This document shows, piece after piece, positions 31,630-39,712 of a stretch of DNA of 64,000 bases. A model generated the notes under the pieces. That model searched no databases and was not told the DNA's origin. It saw nothing but the letters and a program-made list of their open reading frames with translations. The stretch lies in contig CACYJV010000013.1 of NCBI GenBank assembly GCA_902774815.1, positions 1 to 64,000 of the forward strand. Direction: 5' to 3'. The position numbers and the translations under genes were made by a program. Source of the stretch: an uncultured Prevotellaceae bacterium (GTDB lineage Bacteria > Bacteroidota > Bacteroidia > Bacteroidales > Bacteroidaceae). Position 1 is the first letter of the stretch; every line of letters begins with the position of its first letter.

Positions 31630-33381
31630 TTACCAGTTGCCGCAGTTTTGCTTGTAGTTGCCATTGGCAGCCGAGAACTGCTGATAGGGGATAGGCAGGT
31701 ATTCGTTCTTGTTAGCCGTGAATCTAGCTTCTTCGTAGATATTGCACTTTCCTTTTTCGGTAGCATAGTATTCGTTCAGCACGGTGGCAGCTTCGCCCCA
31801 GCGTACGAGGTCGAGGAATCGCTCCGACTCCATGGCCAGTTCAAGGCGACGCTCGAACTTCACAATCTTCAGAGTCTGCTCCTTTGAGAAACTGCCACTG
31901 TATGTCTTGCAGTAGAACTTTACTCCATATTTAGACGGATAACTGGAGATCATTTGCGTAGAAGCAGCAGCACGCTGACGAATCTGATTGACCAGGCTGA
32001 TGGCTTCCTGCGTGTTGCCCAACTGAGCCTGAGCCTCGGCACGCATCAGCAGCACGTCGGCATAGCGGAACACGATGCGGTTCATCGATGTAGCCCAGAA
32101 TGAACTCTTGATGAGGTAGGTGCCCAGCAGTGCAGGGTCGACGTTCTGTTTCAGTGTGACATAGTAGCCATAGAGTCCTCCAGAACGGCTCCAGCTCGAC
32201 GAGCGGTCCATCATGAAGTTGCTATTGAACATATAGGGCAGTCCAGGCATACCTACTGTCAGGAACAGACGTGGGTCTGCATTGTCGGTAGCCATGTCGT
32301 AGTCGGTTTTATTGTAGCTGTCGATCATGGGCAGACCATCTGCGCCTGTGCGGAATGCGTTGACAAGATTCTGCGAAGGCTTGTAGAAGTCGCAGCCGCC
32401 ATCGGTCACGTTGACGATGTTCGGGCAAATCAGACCGTTACCCAGGTTCAGACTTCCGTACTTTGTACCATCATTGCGAGAGTACTGGATGGCCCACAGC
32501 GACTCAGGACCATTCTCAAACTGCTCTTCGGGGCGGAAGTTGTTGTGGATGTCCTTCTCCAGTGCATAGCCGCCAGCCTGATAGATTTGTGGTGCAGTGT
32601 ATTCAACGACCTTCTGCAGATCGGCCTCGTTGATAGAGGTCACTTCGTTGGTCTGCTCGTTGTCCTGACGATAGGCTTTGTAGAGATAAACCTTGGCAAG
32701 GAAGGCAGCGCAGGCAGCCTTTGTGGGACGACCCTTGTCGGCCTGCTTGACGGGCAGCACCTTGTAAGCCCATTCCAGGTCTTCGGCTATCTTTGCCCAA
32801 CCCTCGTCGTTGGTGAACTCAGTGTTGGTGATCTGGCCATACTCATCGTAGGTCAGGTCGGTGCGCAGCACGAAAGGAATCTTCTTGAACAGTCGCTTCA
32901 ACTGGAAGTGAGCATAGGCACGCAGGAATCTTAGTTCTGCCAATCGCTCCTGCTTCAGGCTGTAGCTGTCGTCGCAGTTCTCAACGGCATGCATGGCTGC
33001 ATTGACGCGTGAGAGTGAGTTGTACAGGCGTACCCAGATGTCATTCAGGTTCCAACTTGTTGAGAGAATGCCCTGCGACACTTCCAACTGGTGGAACACG
33101 TCGCCGTCATTGGTTGTAGAACCGCCTTTGTATGCATCGTCAGAGCGCACATCGTAGTTCCAGAGCGAAAAGGAGGCGTTGATGTCCTCGGCAGTCACGA
33201 AGATGGCATAGGCCGATGTCACCTGTTTGTCAACGTATTCCGGCGTGTTCACCTGCTCGTCAGAGAGTGTGCCTTGCGGAACTTGCTCTTCAAGGAAATT
33301 GCTGCAGGAGGTGAGGGCTGCAACAAAGCCGCAGCTAACTGTAAAGACAACGGCCTTTTTCTTGATATATTTGGTAATCAT
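31630..33381 (-). CDS. susD-like: SusD/RagB nutrient-binding lipoprotein
   Basis: 583 residues. The lipobox AALTSC puts the lipid Cys at residue 26. The alpha-helical TPR-like core is typical of SusD (LRFLRAYAHFQLKRLF; FRYADVLLMRAEAQAQLGN; ERRLELAMESERFLDLVRWGEA). It forms the lid of the SusC channel and binds the incoming fructan. ATG at 33381 is preferred over a TTG three codons upstream. 24 bases separate it from the SusC stop, so the two are cotranscribed. Confidence 0.95.
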   Translation of the reverse strand: MITKYIKKKAVVFTVSCGFVAALTSCSNFLEEQVPQGTLSDEQVNTPEYVDKQVTSAYAIFVTAEDINASFSLWNYDVRSDDAYKGGSTTNDGDVFHQLEVSQGILSTSWNLNDIWVRLYNSLSRVNAAMHAVENCDDSYSLKQERLAELRFLRAYAHFQLKRLFKKIPFVLRTDLTYDEYGQITNTEFTNDEGWAKIAEDLEWAYKVLPVKQADKGRPTKAACAAFLAKVYLYKAYRQDNEQTNEVTSINEADLQKVVEYTAPQIYQAGGYALEKDIHNNFRPEEQFENGPESLWAIQYSRNDGTKYGSLNLGNGLICPNIVNVTDGGCDFYKPSQNLVNAFRTGADGLPMIDSYNKTDYDMATDNADPRLFLTVGMPGLPYMFNSNFMMDRSSSWSRSGGLYGYYVTLKQNVDPALLGTYLIKSSFWATSMNRIVFRYADVLLMRAEAQAQLGNTQEAISLVNQIRQRAAASTQMISSYPSKYGVKFYCKTYSGSFSKEQTLKIVKFERRLELAMESERFLDLVRWGEAATVLNEYYATEKGKCNIYEEARFTANKNEYLPIPYQQFSAANGNYKQNCGNW

Positions 33382-33405
33382 ATTTGTCAATTATTTAATT
33401 TTCAA

Positions 33406-36400
33406 TTAGAACGATACGTTAAGACCGAATGTCACGTTGAGGGGAATAGGATAGCCGAACGTGGGAACCTCGGGATCAACACCTGAGTAACTGCCACCCT
33501 TGATGGTGAGCAGGTTCTGTGCAGACAGATAGAGGCGTACGCGCTGCATGTAGAGCTTCTTCACAAGGTCAGTAGGCAGGTTGTAGCCAAACTGGATGGT
33601 GCGGAGTTTCAGGAACGAACCGTTCTCAACATAGTATGAACTCACGCGGGTCTCGTTGTTTGTGTCCATTGTGGTCAGGGCGGGGATGGTCGAACTTGTG
33701 TTGTTGGGAGTCCAAGCGTCGAGCACGCGGATGCCTTTGTTCAGGTTAGGCACGTTGACGCCAGCCCAAAGGTCGGTCTGCCGTTTGTAGTCGATGGTCA
33801 TTACGTCGTTGCCTTGTGTTCCCTGCCAGAACATCGTGAAGTCGAAGTTCTTGTACTGCAGATAGACATTCAGACCATAGGTGAAGTCGGGTGTTGGATC
33901 GTAGATCCAGTCCTGATCGGCTTCGGTGATGAGGCCGTCGTTGTTCAGGTCGAGGAAGCGCATGCGGCCTACGCCAGCGCCCTCTTGAACGGCATGGTTG
34001 TCAACCTCTTCCTGATTCTGGAAGATGCCATCGTAGATGTAGCCCACCTGTGCTCCCATTGGATGGTCAACAACGCTCTTCACGCCATTGCCGCCGAAGG
34101 TACCGCGTGAGGCAATTGTCTCGGGCAGCTTGGTAATCTTGTTGCGGTTGGTGCCGAGGTTGGCAGTCAGGTCATACTGGAAGTCGCCAGCCTTGCCGCG
34201 GTAGCCTAGCGTAAGTTCGATGCCTCGGTTGAGCATCTCACCGGCGTTGATCCACATAGCACTACCTTCACCCATCACGCCTACGCCAGGCATATTGACG
34301 AGGATGTCGGTGGTCTTCTTGTTGTACCAGTCGAAGCTTCCGTAGAGCGAGTTGCCCAGGAAACCGAAGTCCAGACCGATGTTGGTCTGAGTGGTGGTTT
34401 CCCACTTGATGTTGTCGTTACCAATCTGGTTGCGCTTGAAGCCGCTGTCCAGAATGTGGCCACCATTGGTTCCCTGAATGTCGTAGCCAGTATTGTAGGA
34501 GTCACCGCCGAAGTTCAGGCTGCCAGATGTGGTGTAGAGGGTGTAGCGGGCAGTATTGGAGATTTCCTGGTTACCAGTCTGTCCCCACGAAGCGCGCAGC
34601 TTCAGGTTGTCGAGCCAAGACTTGGTGTTCTTCATCCAACCCTCCTCGCTGATGCGCCAACCCAGTGAGACGGAGGGGAAGGTACCATATTTATTGTTCT
34701 TACCGAAGCGGCTGGAACCGTCGCGACGTACGGTGACAGAGGCCAGGTAGCGGTCAGCATAGGTGTAGTTGACCTTTCCGAAGAACGACACCAGCGAGAA
34801 GCCCGAGCCTGAGCCGTAAGCCTTGTCGGTGCCTTCAGCACCTGCGCTGGGCCACATGTAGTCGGTGTTCAGCACGTCGTAGTTCTGGCGATAGCCCGAG
34901 AACCAAATATCGTCCTGACGGTTGAGCTCCATACCCAACAGAGCGTCGGCACGATGCAGGCCCACTTCGAAATTGTAGCTGGCCACGGCGTTCCACATCC
35001 ACTTCATCCAGTGCTCCTGCTTAGCCTCTACGCCATTCTCGTCACGTGCCACGTTACCATTCAGAATAGGATAGGTGAAGAAACGTTGCTGTTTCTGGCT
35101 GTAGTCGATACCGAAGGTGGTACGCAGGTTGAAGCCTTTGAACGGAGCCAAGTTGAGGTGGACGTCGCCGAATGTGCGCCAGTAGGTGTAGCGGTTGTCG
35201 GCATTGCGGGAGAGCGTGGAGCGGGGATTCTCACGGTCAGCATAGCCACCAGTGAGGTTGGCATACTCGCCAGAGGTGTTGTAGATGGGGTAGTTGGGAT
35301 TGAACTGCAAGGCATTCTCAAGGAATCCGCCTGGTGCTCCCACCTCGCTTGTACGGTTCAGCGTGAAGTTCTCACCAATGGTCAGCACGTCGCCGATGAG
35401 TTTGTATTCGGTGTTCATACGAGCAGAGAAGCGTTCGAAGTCGGAAGTCTTAATCACGCCGAGGTTCTTATAGTAGCCCAGCGAGAAGAAAGCCGAACCA
35501 CGCTCGTTGCCATTGCTCACACTGACATTGTAGTTCTGTACAACGCCTGTGCGCGTAGACTCGTCAAACCAGTCGGTGTTAGCGGCCTCAACGGTGTTGG
35601 CAGCATCAAGATATTTGCTCATGATGATGTTGTTCAACTGTGGATTGCCCTGTCCGTCATAGCCCCAGTCGAAGCGATAGCCCAGATTGTTGTTGTTGGG
35701 GTCGAGATGGTCGTTGACACGAGCTTGCCAGAATGCCTGACCCCACTGCTCGGCGTTCAGCACCTTCATGCGGTGGGCATACATAGAGGCAGCAATGCTG
35801 CCATCGAAGTCGATGCGGACTTTTCCGTCCTTACCTTTCTTTGTAGTGATGATGATTACACCATTAGCAGCACGCGAACCGTAAATGCTAGCCGATGCTG
35901 CATCCTTCAGTACCTGAATAGACTCGATGTCATTGCCATTCAGTTCGTGCATGCCAGCCTTTGTTGGCACACCATCAATAATGTAGAGGGGGTCGTTGTC
36001 ATTCAACGTACCATTACCACGAATGCGTACGGTGGCAGCTCCAGAGGGGTTACCATCTGCCGAAATGTTCATTCCGGGAACTCTACCCTGAAGAGCTTTC
36101 ATGGGGTTGTTTTCGTTTTGCTTCTGCAATTCGTCGACATTCACAACGCTGACTGCGCCTGTGAGGTCGGCTTTACGCTGCACCTGATAACCGGTGACGA
36201 CCACTTCGTTGAGTTCGTTGGTGTCATCGGTCATGGTGATGTTCATTCCTGCGGCTGCTGGCAGTTCCTGCGTGGCAAAGCCGATGTAGGAGATGACTAG
36301 CGTAGCACCTGAGGCGGTCTTCAGTCGGAAGTTGCCGTCGATGTCGGTGACAGTACCATTCGACGTACCTTTCTCCATGACGGTAGCGCCGATGATGGGT

Positions 36401-36534
36401 TCGCCTATGTTGTCGACGATGGTGCCGCTGGCTTCAGTCTGTGCAAAAGCAAGTGTGCTTGCCAGAAGGAAGAAGAACGACAGCATCAGCCGGCGAAAGA
36501 GGCTCTGAGCTGAAATTGTTTTCTGCTGTTCCAT
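33406..36534 (-). CDS. susC-like: SusC/RagA TonB-dependent outer-membrane transporter
   Basis: 1042 residues with signal peptide (FFFLLASTLAFAQ). Residues ~34-115 are a carboxypeptidase-D regulatory-like domain (ASGTIVDNIGEPIIGATV). A TonB box/plug follows (NEVVVTGYQVQRKADLTGAVS; YIIDGVPTKAG; RAANGVIIITTKKG). The rest is a 22-strand barrel ending in FGLNVSF. First gene of a five-gene minus-strand operon: SusC, SusD, binding protein, surface GH32, GH32. ATG at 36534 is used; the track start two codons earlier is TTG. It imports fructo-oligosaccharides. Confidence 0.96.
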   Translation of the reverse strand: MEQQKTISAQSLFRRLMLSFFFLLASTLAFAQTEASGTIVDNIGEPIIGATVMEKGTSNGTVTDIDGNFRLKTASGATLVISYIGFATQELPAAAGMNITMTDDTNELNEVVVTGYQVQRKADLTGAVSVVNVDELQKQNENNPMKALQGRVPGMNISADGNPSGAATVRIRGNGTLNDNDPLYIIDGVPTKAGMHELNGNDIESIQVLKDAASASIYGSRAANGVIIITTKKGKDGKVRIDFDGSIAASMYAHRMKVLNAEQWGQAFWQARVNDHLDPNNNNLGYRFDWGYDGQGNPQLNNIIMSKYLDAANTVEAANTDWFDESTRTGVVQNYNVSVSNGNERGSAFFSLGYYKNLGVIKTSDFERFSARMNTEYKLIGDVLTIGENFTLNRTSEVGAPGGFLENALQFNPNYPIYNTSGEYANLTGGYADRENPRSTLSRNADNRYTYWRTFGDVHLNLAPFKGFNLRTTFGIDYSQKQQRFFTYPILNGNVARDENGVEAKQEHWMKWMWNAVASYNFEVGLHRADALLGMELNRQDDIWFSGYRQNYDVLNTDYMWPSAGAEGTDKAYGSGSGFSLVSFFGKVNYTYADRYLASVTVRRDGSSRFGKNNKYGTFPSVSLGWRISEEGWMKNTKSWLDNLKLRASWGQTGNQEISNTARYTLYTTSGSLNFGGDSYNTGYDIQGTNGGHILDSGFKRNQIGNDNIKWETTTQTNIGLDFGFLGNSLYGSFDWYNKKTTDILVNMPGVGVMGEGSAMWINAGEMLNRGIELTLGYRGKAGDFQYDLTANLGTNRNKITKLPETIASRGTFGGNGVKSVVDHPMGAQVGYIYDGIFQNQEEVDNHAVQEGAGVGRMRFLDLNNDGLITEADQDWIYDPTPDFTYGLNVYLQYKNFDFTMFWQGTQGNDVMTIDYKRQTDLWAGVNVPNLNKGIRVLDAWTPNNTSSTIPALTTMDTNNETRVSSYYVENGSFLKLRTIQFGYNLPTDLVKKLYMQRVRLYLSAQNLLTIKGGSYSGVDPEVPTFGYPIPLNVTFGLNVSF

Positions 36535-36582
36535 TTGCAATTTTTTTTGTTAGTACTTAGGTTTTTAAATCATTTTTCGGCA

Positions 36583-36590
36583 CAAAAGTA
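36583..36590 (-). promoter_or_regulatory. -7 element of the susC operon
   Basis: Minus-strand TACTTTTG, 48 bases upstream of the ATG. No clear -33 TTTG at the right distance, as expected for a promoter that needs the AraC-type sensor regulator. Confidence 0.5.
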
Positions 36591-36799
36591 CTTCTTTCGT
36601 CTATGCAGGCAGTTAAAAATTCGTTCATCACGTGTAAAAATTGTTGCGATGTAACATTTTTACAACGAAATGAACGATTATTCTAAGTGCTATTGGTAGT
36701 TTTTGCTGTTGGTTTTCATGGCGGATCAGTGCATTCGCAGCCATATTTCTTACCTTTTGGCTATTATTGTTGTAAGGAAGCTTTGTTCCATACCAAATA

Positions 36800-36932
36800 G
36801 GGCATAGCTCCAAATGTTACAAAGCATAGCTCTTGATATAGCAAAGCATAGCTCTTGATATAACAGAGCATAGCTTTAGACGTCAAAAAGCATAGTTTTA
36901 GATGTTACAGAGCATAGCTATAGAGATGGAAA
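36800..36932. repeat. 22-bp-period intergenic repeat array 2
   Basis: Six units start at 36800, 36822, 36844, 36866, 36888 and 36910, exactly 22 bases apart. The core is AGCATAGCT with the spacer CTTGATATAAC or close variants. It lies between the hybrid sensor stop (36971) and the susC promoter. The remaining part of the 36535-36970 gap is A/T-rich with no gene. Confidence 0.9.
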
Positions 36933-36970
36933 GCCATTGGCTGCTTTACGGAAAGGCAGAAAGGGAGTGG

Positions 36971-39292
36971 CTATGGCTTGTTGGTAAGTTCAGAGGGGCT
37001 GATTCCGAACTCATCTCGGAAGCACTTCGTGAAGTAGCTTGGTGCAGAGAAACCCACGTCGTAGGCCACCTCGGCGATGGTCTTGTCGGTGGTGAGTAGC
37101 ATCTGTCTCGCCCGTTGCAGGCGTGCCGTGCGTAGCAGTTCCACGGGCGAGTGCCCTGTGAGTGCCTTTACCTTTCGATAGAGTTGCACGCGGCTGAGTC
37201 CGATTTCTGTGCCCAGATCTTCGACGCTCAAATCGCTATCGGTCATGTGCTCTTCTATGATGGCCTTGAAGCGGGCAAGGAATAATCCACCACCTACAGC
37301 TTCCTGTGCGAGGGTAGCCTGGTTGTCTTCCAAGGCATTGTTGTCGTGCGAAAGGGTATCCTGGCTCTCCTTTGTGGAGGTTTTCATTGTTTCTGGATTC
37401 GATTCATGTCCTGGTTCCTGACTGGGAGCCCACAACTCTTTCAGTACACGTCTGTTCTTGAGCAGATTCTCAATGCGTGCCAGCAGCAGCTGAGCCTCGA
37501 AGGGTTTGGTGATATAAGCGTCGGCGCCACTGCGGAAACCTTCAATCTGGTGGGCACTGAGGGCGCGTGCCGTCAGCAGAATGACGGGGATATGGCTGGT
37601 GGCAAGACTCTCCTTGACGTGCTGGCAGAACTCCAGTCCGTTCATGACAGGCATCATCACGTCGCTAACGATCAGATCCGGTACGTCGCGCTGGGCAATC
37701 TCCAATCCCTGTTTGCCATCAGGTGCTTCGCTGATGGTGTAGAATGGTGCCAATATGGTGCGCAAATAGGTGCGTATGTCGGCGTTGTCATCGACTACGA
37801 GGATGGAGAGCGGGTCGGCTGTTTCCTCTAACGGCTCACTTTCTTGCCCCTCTCTCACGGGAAGGGAAGTAGCATCTCCTTGATTCTGGGTTTCCATTTG
37901 GGCCAGGTCTTCACTCTCCTCGCTTGGGAAGGTGCTGTAGGTGGGTTTCAAAATGCTGTCCACCACCTTTGCCAGCTGATCGGCATTGCGACTGACGATT
38001 TCAAGCATAGCCCGAGCCTCGGTGTTGTCGTTCTTTACAGACTCAGTATGCTGGAGTTGCTTCAGGGGTCCGGTGATGAGAGTCAGTGGTGTACGCAGTT
38101 GATGGGCTGCCTGTGTGTAGAAGTCAATTTGCTGGCGTGCCATGACAGCACGTTCTTTGTTGATGCGCATACGGGTGCGCATAAATCTCCAGAAAAAGTA
38201 TGCAGCCAAGGCTAGCAACACGATGATGCCTGCCGAGAGCAAGGTGATCATTCGTTGGTTAGCGAGGCGCTGCATATAGTCGTTGGCACGTTCATGGAGT
38301 TGCTCGATGTGCTTGCCTTGACGCATCATCTCTTCCGCCTGCATGAGCATGACGTTTGCGTTGTCGCGCGTGACAATGGCTGCCTTCAGCTGATTGTCGC
38401 GCTCGTATTTGTTGCCTTCCAGAATGTTCATGGCCAGTTGGAAGAGTTCGTCACCACGCGTAGGATAGATGTAGGAAGCGTCGAGGTCGCCATTGATGAT
38501 GTGCTCGATGCCGCCATTGGCTGTCGCGAGGGCGTCGATGCCACAGAAACGAGTGTTGACAGGTCGTTGCTGCTTTTCGGCATACTGCGTGAGCACCTTG
38601 CGTGCGCCGAGTGCCATGCGGTCGTTTTGGCCAAAGATGTAGTCGGGGATGGTGGCTGTTGGGTGTTGGTCGATGAAGTCCTGCATGGCTTTGCAGGCAC
38701 TTTCCTCCGTCCAGTCGCCTTGAAGCGAAGCCACAATCTTTATGCCCGGATGGTCTTTCATGGCCTCGACGAATCCCTTATGGCGGTCGATGGCAGGCGA
38801 CGAGCCTTGCAGTCCCTTGATTTCGAGGACGCTGCCACGGCCGTTCAGCTGGCTTGCGATGTAGGTTCCCATGGCATAGCCGACGGCATAGTTGTCGGCA
38901 CCCATAAAGGCCGTGTAGTTAGGACTGTCGGTCTTGCGGTCGAAGAGGATGACAGGGATGCCCTTGCCATAGGCACGGTCGACGGCTGGTGATATGGTGG
39001 AAACCTGGTTGGGAGAGACGATGAGCAAGTCGATGCCTGCTGCGATGAGGCTGTCTATCTGTGCAATCTGTCGTTGGTCGTTATCGTTGGCGGACACAAA
39101 ACATAGCTGAACGTCGTCGCGGTCGTAATTAGCGGTATGCAGTTCGTCGATGAGCTTGTTGCGCCAGATGTCGCTGCTACACTGCGATATGCCGATCGTA
39201 TAACGCGGCTTTGTGCTGTTGCATCCAAAGAATAATGCTATGGTGGTCAGGAGAATGCCCCCGAAAAGTATCATTTTTTTTTGGTGTATCAT
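36971..39292 (-). CDS. Hybrid two-component regulator of fructan locus lacking the HATPase domain
   Basis: 773 residues. N-terminal export signal with a Cys at residue 24; residues ~31-340 are a type-1 periplasmic sugar-binding protein domain (YTIGISQCSSDIWRNKL, GIPVILFDRK). Helix at ~349-369. Then the phosphoacceptor helix pair with His397 in AAHQLRTPLTLI, a 45-residue low-complexity linker, a receiver domain (ILVVDDNAD, phospho-site Asp544 in VSDVMMP, ITKPFEA) and an AraC-type HTH (~685-770). The HATPase catalytic domain that normally sits between helix pair and receiver is absent: no N, G1 or G2 box. The residue after His is Gln, not Glu. Architecture otherwise matches the fructose sensor of Bacteroides levan loci. 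Confidence 0.88.
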   Translation of the reverse strand: MIHQKKMILFGGILLTTIALFFGCNSTKPRYTIGISQCSSDIWRNKLIDELHTANYDRDDVQLCFVSANDNDQRQIAQIDSLIAAGIDLLIVSPNQVSTISPAVDRAYGKGIPVILFDRKTDSPNYTAFMGADNYAVGYAMGTYIASQLNGRGSVLEIKGLQGSSPAIDRHKGFVEAMKDHPGIKIVASLQGDWTEESACKAMQDFIDQHPTATIPDYIFGQNDRMALGARKVLTQYAEKQQRPVNTRFCGIDALATANGGIEHIINGDLDASYIYPTRGDELFQLAMNILEGNKYERDNQLKAAIVTRDNANVMLMQAEEMMRQGKHIEQLHERANDYMQRLANQRMITLLSAGIIVLLALAAYFFWRFMRTRMRINKERAVMARQQIDFYTQAAHQLRTPLTLITGPLKQLQHTESVKNDNTEARAMLEIVSRNADQLAKVVDSILKPTYSTFPSEESEDLAQMETQNQGDATSLPVREGQESEPLEETADPLSILVVDDNADIRTYLRTILAPFYTISEAPDGKQGLEIAQRDVPDLIVSDVMMPVMNGLEFCQHVKESLATSHIPVILLTARALSAHQIEGFRSGADAYITKPFEAQLLLARIENLLKNRRVLKELWAPSQEPGHESNPETMKTSTKESQDTLSHDNNALEDNQATLAQEAVGGGLFLARFKAIIEEHMTDSDLSVEDLGTEIGLSRVQLYRKVKALTGHSPVELLRTARLQRARQMLLTTDKTIAEVAYDVGFSAPSYFTKCFRDEFGISPSELTNKP

Positions 39293-39614
39293 TTGTGTTA
39301 TTTTTTGAACGAAACTTTAAATATCCGGTGGCATTTTCTGACTATCTTTGCAACCGATTATTATTGTTAGGTTAGTTATTTTTTCAGGAAGGTGTGGGCG
39401 AACGATCTGTTTCGGAACCAGGTCTGCGACAACCTCAGTACAGCAGAATGCGTCGCCCCACACCATTATTTTAGGTGCTACGGGCTCTCTGTTCTGAAAC
39501 CTGAATGTCGCAGTTTGGTTCGAAAAGAGCATGTAACTCCACCTTGGAATCTGTATCCACGCGTCGGGAAGCCTTAGTTTCCTAGCGGTCGTGGTAGAGG
39601 CTTGTGGCCTTTGC
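39293..39614 (-). ncRNA. Candidate structured leader RNA or small RNA upstream of hybrid sensor
   Basis: The region follows a full promoter (39620-39650) and precedes the sensor ATG. Minus-strand RNA can form an AAGCCT..AGGCTT hairpin near its 5' end, a GGUGUGGG(G)CGA/UCGCCCACACC stem (39453-39464 with 39391-39401), and a competing or kissing pairing of two perfect 8-base complements (39506-39513 with 39424-39431) extended by GAACCA/UGGUUC (39516-39521 with 39415-39420). A 118-codon frame (39673-39317) starts upstream of the promoter and shows no recognisable protein. I cannot name an RNA family; it may be a 5' leader, a separate ncRNA or a decayed element. Confidence 0.4.
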
Positions 39615-39619
39615 GATGA

Positions 39620-39650
39620 CAAAATTAGTGAAATAACTGGAAAAAACAAA
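39620..39650 (-). promoter_or_regulatory. Full consensus promoter upstream of sensor leader
   Basis: Minus strand: TTTG (39650-39647), 19-base spacer, TAATTTTG (39627-39620). Transcription would start near 39614, giving ~320 bases before the sensor ATG. Confidence 0.65.
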
Positions 39651-39712
39651 AGAAAAACGTATTTTTCTTTCATTTTTTTTGAGAAGAAGTGTGTGGCTCG
39701 GCTACAATCCTG

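Noticed and set aside
36800..36932. CRISPR array
   Set aside because: The repeated part is only about 9-11 bases, is degenerate, and no cas genes are present; period of 22 is too short.
39388..39465. tRNA, tmRNA, RNase P or SRP RNA in the leader region
   Set aside because: None of the key conserved words of those RNAs (such as the GAGGAAAGTCC of RNase P or GGAAGGAAGCAGCC of SRP) is present.
39317..39673. 118-codon minus-strand frame upstream of the hybrid sensor with a hydrophobic start
   Set aside because: Its ATG lies upstream of a full consensus promoter, the sequence matches no family I know, and the DNA shows RNA-like pairing. Treated as leader or ncRNA region.
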